Assembly: GCA_028622995.1 (NCBI GenBank)
Contig: JAJQJQ010000027.1
Location: forward strand, 1-64,000
DNA from: Panagrolaimus kolymaensis
Lineage: Eukaryota > Nematoda > Chromadorea > Rhabditida > Panagrolaimidae
Reading direction: 5' to 3'
Length of the DNA: 64,000 bases
Shown here: piece after piece, positions 1 through 9,701 of the stretch
How positions within the stretch are numbered: position 1 is the stretch's first letter
Layout of the letters: each line of letters opens with the position of its first letter
Notes under the pieces: generated by a model
Databases searched by the model: none
Told to the model about the DNA's origin: nothing
Seen by the model: only the letters and a program-made list of their open reading frames with translations
Made by a program: the position numbers and the translations under genes

Positions 1-821
1 GGCTCGACCTGTAAATCAGGAACCAATCGATCAACTTCCCCATGAGAAGCAATACCTGCCACTTTGCTTGGGTTTCTTCCATCAAGCGTTGCAAAAATAT
101 GTGCAGCTTCAGCCATTTCACCAGGATCAAATCGACCAGATTCATGATGAGAAGCAAGTGTATTCGCCATCGTTGGTTTTCTTTCATCAAATGTTGCAAA
201 AAGACGAGAAGCTTCAAATATTTCATCAGGAGCCAATCGACCAGATTCATGATGAGAAGCAAGACCGTCTGCCACCGCTGGTTTTCTTCCATCAAATACT
301 GCAAAGAGACGAGAAGCTTCAAATGTTTCATCAGGAACCAAACGAACAGATTCTTGAGAAGCAGGTGCATCGGTCATTGTTGGTTTTCTTCCATCAAATG
401 TTGCAAAAAGACGAGAAGCTTCAAACGTTTCATCAGGAGCCAATCGACCAGATTCATGATGAGAGATAGCATCGATACATTCACGTTCAGCTTCTTCGGA
501 GATAAGATGAGAACAAAATTCTTCATGCGGCGTTTGACAAAGATACATTCTTGCGTTGAAGAGATATCCATCTTGACAGCGACCAGTGGAAGCAAGGCCA
601 TCTTGACATGCTACGAAATTTGAAGAACACTTGAAAATTTCATAAACACCATTTTTCTTTTGTTCACATAGAGAAGTTGATAAGCGATCTAAAAAATAAA
701 CAAATGTTAAAATCCATCAATGAATGAAATAACAATAAAACATACCAATATCACCATCACCATTAGAAGCAAAGCACGAGCCAATAAACAGCAAAAGAGC
801 AGCAATTTTTAACATCATCAT
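1..821 (-). CDS. Secreted chitin-binding (peritrophin-A/CBM14) protein with 35-residue repeats, 3' end off window
   Basis: Exon 1 is 821-746 and exon 2 runs from 688 past base 1, so the C-terminus is missing. The first ATG of three in a row opens a signal peptide (MMMLKIAALLLFIGSCFAS). After the splice comes one CBM14 domain with six cysteines spaced 12-6-9-12-7, the peritrophin-A pattern known to bind chitin, closing with the motif CQTPHEEFC. The rest is a tandem array of about 35-residue units (core HESGRLAPDETFEASRLFA followed by FDGRKP), at least four and a half copies, with no cysteine; I do not recognise this repeat. A role in cuticle, eggshell or pharyngeal chitin is inferred from the domain only. 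A paralogue of the chondroitin-proteoglycan (cpg) proteins is possible, since those also carry CBM14 domains. Confidence 0.75.
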
Positions 822-2243
822 TGAAGATCCACAACCAAATTTGTTGTTAGTGGAAAAAAAGATGAAAGAATGAATCGCAAAAAATTTTTGATGATTGAAG
901 AAGAAAAATAGCGAGTCAGGTTTTTTTCTCGCTCGATGCGAGCGAGCAGCCAGAAACACAGTAAAAGAAGCTGGAAGAGTAAAAAAGTTTGCGGGTTGTT
1001 TGAAAAAAAATGAAGGATGGTTGCTTGCTTGCTTTTTGTGCTTTCGACGAGTAAATTATCAATCGAAATCAACGTTATTATTGGTCAAAAAAGCAGCTAC
1101 TGATTTTTTTTAGCCACAAAGTATGATGTTTACTTGTAAAAAAAGGGTTAATGCTTGATTAATTTTAACTATGTATTTATTATCATCACTTTCCTTTATT
1201 TCTTCGCCTTTTTCGATAGTTTAACACTAAGCTTCAATCCATAAATCTTCTTAGAGCTTGTTAAATGGCTGCCATTCTGTTAGAAAATAATGCAATGAAG
1301 CTTTTTCTAATGTTTCTCAGCAACATTGAAGTTTCAAAAAAATGTGAATGAGCCTTCTTTTAGTTGTAAAACTTGCAAATGGGTACATAGTAGTTGTTAG
1401 ACCTTTACATAATTTTATTTTCGATAAACAATGAAAGATTGAATTAGTTATGGAATAATATTTTCCAAATCTTTGAAGAGGAAGAAACAATGAAATTGTA
1501 TTCCATGCAATCCTTCATGAAAGCAAGAAATTAATAATAATTTTTGTTTTCTAAAGTTTTCTCAAATTCGTTTAACAGATACACCACATACACTTTTGTC
1601 ATAATTAAAGGTGGAAACCAAAGAATTTGCTAATTCCTAAAATCTGACACGGTAATGAAGCATTAGCTGATAATTTGCAACCCATTGATCTTTCATTAAA
1701 ATGCTTCTTTTACTGTCGAGTGAATGTGTGGAGGAATTATTATGCTACAACCTCACTTACAACTATCTTGTTACGGTATTTTCTTCAAATCGAAAAGATG
1801 ATTAATTAGGGGATAATTTGCTGTTAAATATGTAATATAATATGAAAGCAATATGCCTTTCGTTTTCATCAAAAATTACTCATCAATTTAAAGCTCTTTG
1901 TTTGCTACCCGACATACTTACAATTAGTCATCTCCTTCCTTGAACTGCTTATTAGAAGATTTGTTGGTTGTAAGGCTTATAAATAAATGCTCCATTAATT
2001 AGTTCGCATTTTAAGGAAAACAAATGAACATTAATAACTTCCACTCTTTATGAAAGCCTCCTTTACACAAATTTCTTCCTCCAAGTTTCTCAGCTTAATT
2101 TTCAGAATCACACATAAACTTTCCGCTTATCAATCTTCCAACGCCCATATCAAAATGAATGCTTTACACAAAAAAACTTTATTATCTATAAAAACTAATC
2201 AACAACAAACAAACAAAACAATAAATCAACAATAAAACAATTT
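822..2243. other. Intergenic, AT-rich; no gene seen
   Basis: This stretch separates the chitin-binding gene from the 3' end of the WDR46 gene, both on the minus strand. It should hold the promoter of the former and the 3' UTR of the latter (AATAAA signals on the minus strand near 2230). Open frames on either strand are short, lack splice-consistent partners and have low-complexity translations. Confidence 0.6.
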
Positions 2244-4040
2244 TCAAAAACGTTTGAAACGAGAAAGAAGAGGCCAATGATAATCAGGTTTCTTTTGGAT
2301 GGCTTTTGGAATATCTTCCACCACTTCTTGAGCCTTCTTCACACGATTGATTTGAGATGGATCCAATGCGATCATTTCAGGTTGAAGCTTATCAAGAAGC
2401 ATTTTGACTTCACGTTCGCGTCGTTGTGTTTTCGATTCAAATGGATTATAAACGAGACCATTAATATCAGGATCACCAGAACCTAAAAATAAAGGATTTA
2501 AAGATAAAAGGAAAGAATTCACAAACCTGGTACTATTATGCTTGCAAAACCTCGAGAATGACCAATACCAAGAACATCTTCATGAGGACAAAATCCAACT
2601 TGACGTACATCACCACCAACGAAATGTGAAAGATAAGGTTTGACGATGCCATTATCAACAACATTTCCAAAAACTTGAACATGTTGACCAATACCAACAG
2701 CAAGAGAATTCCTTTGACTGAGAGAAATGGATGAAATTTGACCTTGAATATTACATGCATAAAGTTGTTTGTAAGTACGCATATCGAACAATCTAAAAAT
2801 GATCAAGATTATAGTCATTTTATCATAAAAGAAGAATGAAAACATACTTTACACGTTGATCATTACCAGCAGTGACAAAATAATTACCAAAATTCTCAAC
2901 AGCAAGACCACGAATAACTCCAGAATGTGCTTTTATTGATACTAATGATTCTTTCACCGTTGGAGACCACATACAAACTTGTCCTAAAAATGATTGCTAT
3001 TAGTAGTTAAAGAAAAAGAAGCTAAATCAAACAAACCTGAGCCACCTGCACTGAGAATAACTCCATTAGCATTATTTCTGACGATAGCATTAGGATTTCC
3101 TTCATCTTTCATTCGATATGATGCAACAACTTGACCACTTGTGATATCCAGATAATGTAAAAATCCAGAGTAAGTTGTGCACACAAGCATTAGATGCCTT
3201 GGTAAAAATTCCAGCAGCTTTGGTTCAGAGAATTTCTTCATGCAGTGCATCTCCACACCTTGTTCATCATAAATATGGACCCATCTTCGTTGAGCTGCTG
3301 CAAAGATTGTGCTGACATGAAGAAACCTAAAAAAGACAAAGGATTAGAAAGTTATGTAACTTTTAACAATCTTTACAAGAAGCAAATGGATACAAAGAAG
3401 CGAAATAAAAGCAGCAAAATCACTTACGATACATCATTGACGCTTTCCATAGTATTCTTTTCGGTAATAAGATCCTTCGTCATCCAATCAAAAACACCAA
3501 TATGTCCTTTGCGGCCACCAATGATGAGATCTCTTCCATTTATACCATAATCAAATCGATATGGACCAAATTCAAGATCAAGTCCAAAGCTCTTTGAAGC
3601 AGTTGCCATATCCACAGCATTTCGAATATCACTTTGACGAACATTGTATGTTTCAGTTCCATCTGAAGCTTCAATAAAACCAGGACCTTCAATATTGAGA
3701 ATTTCTGCTTCAGCCGTCTTCAGAATTCCTTCTTCCATTCGTTCTTTCTGTTTCTTCAACTTTTTGCGAGCAACTTCATGTTTGGCTTGTTCCTAAAAAA
3801 TGATAACGCATTATAAAATCACATTCAACAACAACGATCAAAGGAAGAAATAAAGCAACTTACTGGTTTAAAATCTTGAATTTCTTTAGCTCTTGATACT
3901 GCAGCATTGTTAGGAACATCTTCAGTGGCAGCAAGATCATAGAGAGTTTTCGGCTTTTCTTGGACAGCTTTCGTTTCATTCTTTTTGAATTTGGTTGTTT
4001 TGACTGCAGGTTTCACTTTTTTGAACTTTGGTTTTCCCAT
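2244..4040 (-). CDS. WDR46: WDR46/UTP7 (BING4), small-subunit processome WD-repeat protein
   Basis: Six exons: 4040-3864, 3792-3428, 3326-3037, 2983-2848, 2792-2527, 2482-2244, giving about 490 residues, all junctions in frame. The N-terminus is very basic (MGKPKFKKVKPAVKTTKFKK), then a charged helical stretch, WD-type beta repeats in the middle (for example GLDLEFGPYRFDYG, VTAGNDQRVKLFDMR) and the family-specific BING4 C-terminal domain (GHSRGFASIIVPGSGDPDIN, YNPFESKTQRREREV). Yeast Utp7 and animal WDR46 belong to the nucleolar SSU processome that folds and cleaves pre-18S rRNA; that role is taken from the family. The gene lies 473 bp downstream of HUS1 on the same strand. No trans-splice acceptor stands directly before the ATG. 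Confidence 0.93.
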
Positions 4041-4512
4041 AATTAGATGTGATGAAAATTTGAGATGATTTTTGATGGGAGATTAGAAAATTTGAAGAAA
4101 GTTGAATAAAAAAAAGTTTAATCAAAAAAGTGAAAGCTTCGATGGTTCGAACTTCGAAGGTGATGGTCAGTTTCAAAATGAACTCATTGCCAAACATATG
4201 GCGCATCTTTCAAATCTGTTGGTGATGGAAGCTTGTAAAGGAGCAGCAATACAAGCAAAATCGAAAAAGGTGAATGCTTGAAGCTAAAGATTTACAAACA
4301 TCAAATATTACTGAATCAAATAAACTACTAAAGCCGCTGCTATCTCATTTGCATTTTTAACGAAGGGACAAATCGCTGTAATTAGCTGTTTTTCTAAGAC
4401 TTGATGAAACATTGCAACCAAAATTTAAACAAAAACAAGACATCTTTATTAACACATACAAAATTAATGAAATAACAAAGATAATAATACATACATAACA
4501 ACAAAAGGTTTA
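4041..4512. other. Gap between HUS1 and WDR46
   Basis: It holds the HUS1 3' UTR (minus-strand AATAAA at about 4446) and the WDR46 upstream region. No conserved reading frame or obvious RNA gene was seen. Confidence 0.5.
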
Positions 4513-5561
4513 TTAAACAACACTTTCTTCATCACGAAGTGAACTAACATAAAATGAATATTCAATATTAGAATGTTTTGCGACGATGACGATTTGATCA
4601 TGCTCGGATACACCTGAAAAACATGGACCAATGAAAAACTTTTAGAAAGAAAGAAAGAAGTAAACTTACGGATAATAAAGTTAGGAATGGCTGATGGAAT
4701 ACATTTGAGAAAATGATGAACATTTGGAACACTCAAGCGAACTCTAATACTTTGAAAGGAATCATTACTATTATCAGCTACAAATTGTTCATCCATGTTG
4801 AAATTAAATTGGACCTTGTCTTCTGTTTCAGCTTCCAAGATTAAACGTCCATCATTGCAAAGAGTTAAATCCTAAAAAAATGGTTTGATTAAAGACAGAA
4901 AAGCAAGCTGGATTAAACATGAATACTCACCATAGCATTAATCTTCAATTCAGCAAAAGTGCTAACAAAATTTTGGAAAACATTCATCGGTGCAACATTG
5001 AGACCAACTATTGGAACACTAACACGAGGTGTCATATAATCAACCACTTGAACACCATTATGAATTTTGAGTGGAATACATTTTAAAATACCAGAGAAAT
5101 GAAAGTCCACGTTCATTATGTTTCTTTTGGAGCGTCTTGTAAGTCGAATTTTGACCTTTTCATCTTTCACTTCAAAACATCGAACAAAATCAGTTCCATC
5201 AAGAGACATAATTATCATGTTGTTATCACCAGAAACTCCATCCATTCGATAAAGTGAGAAGATTTCAGCCTGAAACAAATCGATTACTAACATGTATGCA
5301 AACAAAGAAAAATAATCAAACCTCAAACATTTTGATTTCCATGAAATAACCATCGTGTAATCCATTAGCACATACAAAATAAATTGCATCAGGTAAAAGC
5401 TTGACAGTCAATGGAGAATCACGCAAGAACTTATTTGCACTTTTGACAGCTTCTGAAAAACATAACCAACTTTTGAACCAGATTTTAAAGTAAAAGTAAA
5501 AAAACATACGTAAAAGATCCTCGAAAGATTTTGCATCATCCACCAGCGATGTGAATCTCAT
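4513..5561 (-). CDS. hus-1: HUS1, 9-1-1 checkpoint clamp subunit
   Basis: Five exons: 5561-5510, 5452-5322, 5269-4931, 4871-4670, 4613-4513, about 274 residues against 280 in human HUS1. It starts MRFTSLVDDAKSFEDLL, where other HUS1 proteins start MKFRAKI. The central stretch YRMDGVSGDNNMIIMSL matches the HUS1 signature around the inter-domain region, and the protein ends with the short beta strands typical of a PCNA-like fold (HSNIEYSFYVSSL). HUS1 forms a ring with RAD9 and RAD1 that is loaded at damaged DNA and activates ATR signalling; this is family knowledge. Twenty bases upstream of the ATG there is a TTTTTAG acceptor (about 5582), a likely spliced-leader site. Neighbour WDR46 follows on the same strand but 473 bp away, so an operon is uncertain. 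Confidence 0.9.
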
Positions 5562-6221
5562 CTTCGTTTTGGTCGTCGTCTAAAAATTGAAAGAAAGTCA
5601 TATTAGTAAAATTGGTACAAAAAAGAGACGTTCACGCAAATGAAGAAGGCATTGTTGTTGGATGGACAAAAATGAATGAAACAACTTTTGATGAGTTTTT
5701 TTTGTTTGATTAAAACGTTAGGAGCAACTTTTTACTGTACATAACAAGCTGCTGCTTCTTATTTCGCTTTAGAAGTCGAATAGGTTTTGAAAAGATTGAA
5801 CTTAATTTAAAGTATGTAACAACAAATATTTGGAGAAAAAAATTCGATGAATTGGATATGGTAGTCAAGCTTCAATTTTGTTAATCCTCATGATCAAAGT
5901 TCGCGATTAGTGGCGATTAATCTTTCTAAAAATAAAATAAGTAATTTGAATGTTTGAAACTTTTGATCCCTTTATTACAGATGATTATTTTATTATGCAA
6001 TTTGCAATTATAAAACTAATACGAACGAACGAATAAGGAGGCGTAGGAGAGAGAAAGAGTCCATTGGCCATGGAGATAATCCTTCTTCTTTTTTTTGGAA
6101 AATAAAACTATCTGCAACTTTTTATAACCTTTTCATGTTTAAAAATGTATGCATAAATACCACCAAAAATAAAGTTGCAACTTGCAAGAATCCAAAAATT
6201 GTAAAAACTCTGAAATCAAAA
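5562..6221. other. Divergent intergenic region between HUS1 and a secreted-protein gene
   Basis: Start regions of two genes face away from each other here. An in-frame upstream ATG at 6135 would lengthen the right-hand protein by 29 residues, but it would bury the signal peptide, so the ATG at 6222 is preferred. No promoter motif stands out. Confidence 0.45.
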
Positions 6222-7321
6222 ATGGCTGTTGCTGCTTCATCCTTCAAATATTGTTCCTTCTTCGCTTTGGTTTTTATCGTTAGTTTGTATGAAGTTGGAG
6301 CAATTCCCAAATTTGAAACAAGTAAAACTGCTATTTTGAATCGAGTTCCTGTATGGTTAACTCCTTTAACAAGCAATGAACAAAATTTACAGGTTTGTTT
6401 TCAAATGAAGAAACTAAAATTTTAGTCAGGCAGAAATGAATCTTTATTTCCTCGTATTCGAGTTCATTTTCGCTGTTTCGTATTTTTTTTTTCAATCCAA
6501 AAACGTTTATTAATAAAATTGAAAGCACAAAATTGTAGCACGCTAACTTTAGTTAATCGAGGATTTCGCTGGATTTTGGTTGAGAAATCTTAAAGTAAGA
6601 ATGTTAGTAACAACAACGCATCATCAAATAACGACGCTTTATCGATCACTGTTGTAAAGTTAATTATGCGGGTAACGAATAGCCCATTAATTTTATCATA
6701 ACAATGCTAAACCAAAGTTAGTCATAAGCTGCAATAATTAATTCATGGAAGAAAATTTGCAACATAAACTAAATATTTTAATGACAAACAGAAGTTTTGA
6801 AAGTGGCAAAATAATAATAATATTGAAGTTCATTTTTCAGCTCGCTCTTATGCTTCTCAATTGCTCTTTCACTGTTAGAAACATCAGTCAATGTGGCAGC
6901 AGTAAGACCGATCAACCAAATAATTAGTTATTTCTTTCAAACTTACATAATTTTAGATTTTGTTAAGGAAGCTATGAATATTCTTACACCACCACAAACA
7001 ACTAAGATTGCTTCAGCAGCATCCAAATATTTAGTCGCAGTTGGTTCGACAGCTTCAAGCCACATTGATCTTTTGTGCAATATTATTTATGATGGAGTAA
7101 AGGTCCCAATTTAGGATAAAACTCAAACGTTAGCAAATAAATACAAGAAGATGGCCAATTATCAGATTTATGCAGCCAATATGATAAATAAAGCTTTCAA
7201 CCAAAAGCTAGTTTGTAATATTGCAGCGAATGTAAAAACACAATTGGGAGCAAAAGCATGGCAAGCAGATAAAACTAACTTTGGTGATGTTGCAATTATG
7301 ATCGGAAAATGTTCACTTTAA
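6222..7321 (+). CDS. Secreted protein of unknown function, reading frame interrupted by TAG or an 18-nt intron
   Basis: Exons 6222-6392, 6841-6901 and 6957-7096, then 7115-7321. The N-terminus is a signal peptide (MAVAASSFKYCSFFALVFIV, cleavage near EVGA-IP). The mature part is helical, with scattered cysteines (LLNCSF, ISQCGS, LLCNII, LVCNIA, GKCSL). I do not recognise the family. After IIYDG the plus frame reads VKVPI and then a TAG at 7112-7114, followed by 68 codons in the same frame (DKTQTLANKYKKMANYQIYA...) to a proper stop. Bases 7097-7114 begin GT and end AG and number 18, so removing them restores the frame to about 192 residues, but that is far shorter than normal nematode introns. 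It may instead be a pseudogene, a readthrough site or a base error. Confidence 0.5.
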
Positions 7322-7470
7322 AGCTTAAAACATACATAAAAACTTTGTATTGCTTGATTGTTTAATAAACGAGGAACAAAAAAAGTGAAAGAAAGATGCA
7401 AGGTAGTTTCAGCATTTTCTCCATCCGCTTGTTCTTCAATAGCTGTAAAAATCATATCGTAAAAACACAA

Positions 7471-7557
7471 GCAATGTAAGAACAATTTATTGATTACAAA
7501 ACTAAACAAAAAATCCTAACAAACACAAACAAATACATTATTACCCTATTATTAGTT
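7471..7557 (-). repeat. Left arm of a near-perfect inverted repeat (3' UTR of DUF2358 copy 1)
   Basis: The 87 bp here are the reverse complement of 9520-9606 with only a few mismatches. On the minus strand they lie just after the stop codon of the gene at 7592-8408 and include its AATAAA-containing tail, so the duplication that made the gene pair carried the 3' UTR along. Confidence 0.85.
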
Positions 7558-7591
7558 TCTAATATAAATCATATTACCAATGAACCACAAT

Positions 7592-8408
7592 TCAGCTTTT
7601 TTCATTTGATTCTTTTCCATCTTTCTTCATTGGATCAGCTTTGACAAAGTTGGTAGGAGCTTGAGGTAAGATTCCCATTTTTTCGACCAGTTTCTTAGTT
7701 GATTTCTTTGTAAACGAATCATCTTGTGACATTCTTGAAATCACCACTTTGTAAACAAGTCCATTCCCATCAGCATAAAACGTTGCATTTCCATCATACC
7801 ATCGAGCCTAAAAAGTGATTATGGATTATGATTGAAGCAATACAAGAAACTTACATTTTTCTCACGATATTCTGCATTGTAGCTCTTCCAATTCAATGCA
7901 CTCAACCAATTCATGTATGCTATACGCCATCGAAGTCTCACAGATCCTTCTTCTTGAATCAAGTTGATTGATAATGGTACCATTTTGATATATGGGAACG
8001 CGATTTGACCAGCAACACTCATCTTTCCCAGATACCACATATAGTTCTGTAATCCACTAAAAAACAAAAAGGATTATTAGGTCACACTAATTTATAGTAA
8101 AAAACCTTACATTTTTTGAGTATTCCAAATTTGATCTTCACAAATTACATCATTTCGATAAAAGGTAAAATCCAGTCTTGCTCTGAACATCAAAGGTACC
8201 TGAAAAGTGAGCTATTAATGAGCAATAAAATAATGAAAAAACTTGCTGTATGTTCAAGTCGCTTTTGAATATGTTCAAGATGATACATTTGAGGCATTTC
8301 AGCTGAAGATGAAGAAGATGAAAATCGTGATTGATTTGAGCTGCATACCATTTGAATGGATGAGCATGCATTAATTCGATGGTTGAGCAATAGGATCCTT
8401 CTTAACAT
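7592..8408 (-). CDS. DUF2358 (C6orf136-like) protein, copy 1 of an inverted pair
   Basis: Exons 8408-8247, 8199-8111, 8056-7855, 7807-7592, about 222 residues. It starts MLRRILLLNHRINACSS, an arginine-rich amphipathic leader that suggests import into mitochondria (inference). A serine-rich linker follows, then the DUF2358 core: FYRNDVICEDQI, GLQNYMWYLGKM, IAFPYIKM, VRLRWRIAYMNW, TFYADGNGLVYKV. This matches the fold of human C6orf136 and plant DUF2358 proteins, related to the NTF2-like class; the biochemical role is unknown. Intron 1 has a GC donor (ACA followed by GCAAGT) and a normal acceptor, needed to keep the frame and supported by alignment to copy 2. A TTTTTAG acceptor at 8443 lies 33 bases before the ATG, probably a spliced-leader site. 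Copy 2 lies head to head 335 bp away. Confidence 0.75.
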
Positions 8409-8742
8409 TCTTATTACAAAATCATCCAAAGAATTGAAGAACTAAAAATTATTTGATGATGATTGATAAAATAATCTTTTTCTTTCTTCGAAGACATCCG
8501 TTGTTTTTTTTTTGTTTCAAAGCAATGATCTCCAAAAAAATGTTAACATGGTCATTGTAACACATAAAGCCAAACTTGTGGGGTGATTTCAATGAATTCA
8601 AACCATTTAATTTTTTGCCTAAATTTTCTTCTTCTGAAGTTTGTTGTTACAAACATTTTCTCAACGTCTTGCTTTTTATCAAAATTTTTACAAATAAAAC
8701 TCAAGCTTTATTTATTGTTTTTAAATTCAACCATTTCAAAGC

Positions 8743-9485
8743 ATGCTCGAGAAGGTCTTGTCAATCAATCATCTGGTAAAACCATATCGCTCTTCAAGGC
8801 ACATTTTATGGAATTCCATTCAATCTCGTTCAACTTCATCGGCATCATCAACAGCAACGACTTTGCCACAAATGGCTCAACTTGAAAACGTTCAAAAGCA
8901 GTTGGAAATCAATGTTAGTTTCTTTGTAAATCTTTGACTTTTTGTTACTAAAAATTTGGTTTTTCAGATGCCTCTTATGTTCAAGAAGAATTTGGACTTT
9001 TCCTTTTATCGCAATGATGTCTTTTGTGAAAATCACATTACAAATGTTCAAAGAAAGTAAGAATATGCTTAACAATACATATGTATTACTAATCCAACAT
9101 GTTTCCATTTTAGAGGTCTTCAACGATTTGTTATGTATCTTGGAAAGTTCAACATTTTTGGTCAATTTGCATTCCCTTATATTCGAATGGAGCCATTATC
9201 AATAAGCTTGATTCAAGAAAATGGTACTGTTGATCTTCGATGGCGAATTTTATACTTTAGTTGGTTTCATGCAATGGATTGGAGAAGCTTTAAGAACTTT
9301 GAAAAAAATGTTAGTCTCTTACATTAACTAACTTTCCTGAATTTCATCCTTTCATTTTTTAGGCTCGAATGCTCGGTGGTCGTACAACTTTTTATGTCGA
9401 TGGTGAAGGACTTGTTTATAAAGTCATTATTCAAAAAGCTGATCCAATGAAAAATGATGGAGAAGAATCAAATGAAAAATGCTAA
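8743..9485 (+). CDS. DUF2358 (C6orf136-like) protein, copy 2 of an inverted pair, shortened C-terminal region
   Basis: Exons 8743-8913, 8968-9056, 9114-9309, 9363-9485, about 192 residues. The exon plan is identical to copy 1, with introns at the same positions and phases. Core motifs are FYRNDVFCENHI, GLQRFVMYLGKF, FAFPYIRMEPLSISL, VDLRWRILYFSW and TFYVDGEGLVYKV, and the tail ends NDGEESNEKC where copy 1 ends KDGKESNEKS. Between the last beta strand and KADPM this copy lacks about 31 codons that copy 1 has, a clean in-frame loss. The N-terminus is less sure: the ATG at 8743 is the first in frame, and similarity to copy 1 begins only at the serine-rich stretch. Confidence 0.75.
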
Positions 9486-9519
9486 ATTGTGGTTCGTTTA
9501 TAATATGGTTTATTTTTGC

Positions 9520-9606
9520 AACTAATAATAGGGTAATAATGTAATTGTTTGTGTTTGTTAGGATTTTTTGTTTAGTTTTGTAATCAATAAATTGTTTTTA
9601 CATTGC
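9520..9606 (+). repeat. Right arm of the inverted repeat (3' UTR of DUF2358 copy 2)
   Basis: Reverse complement of 7471-7557, beginning 35 bp after the stop codon of copy 2 and including an AATAAA. Its high identity in untranslated sequence points to a recent duplication or to gene conversion. Confidence 0.85.
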
Positions 9607-9701
9607 TTTTGTTTTGTCTTACAGCACTCGTTGAAGTGAAATTAAAGGTGAAAAGAAAAACTATTTATTACCAAACATGCTAAATTTTGAAACCTAAAGC
9701 T

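Noticed and set aside
42..623. Two overlapping plus-strand frames of 133 and 193 codons
   Set aside because: They are antisense shadows of the repeat array in the chitin-binding gene; the minus frame has the signal peptide, CBM14 domain and splice sites.
8190..8429. Start of DUF2358 copy 1 at 8429
   Set aside because: The codon there is TTG; the first true ATG in frame is at 8408, just after a good acceptor and giving a better leader.
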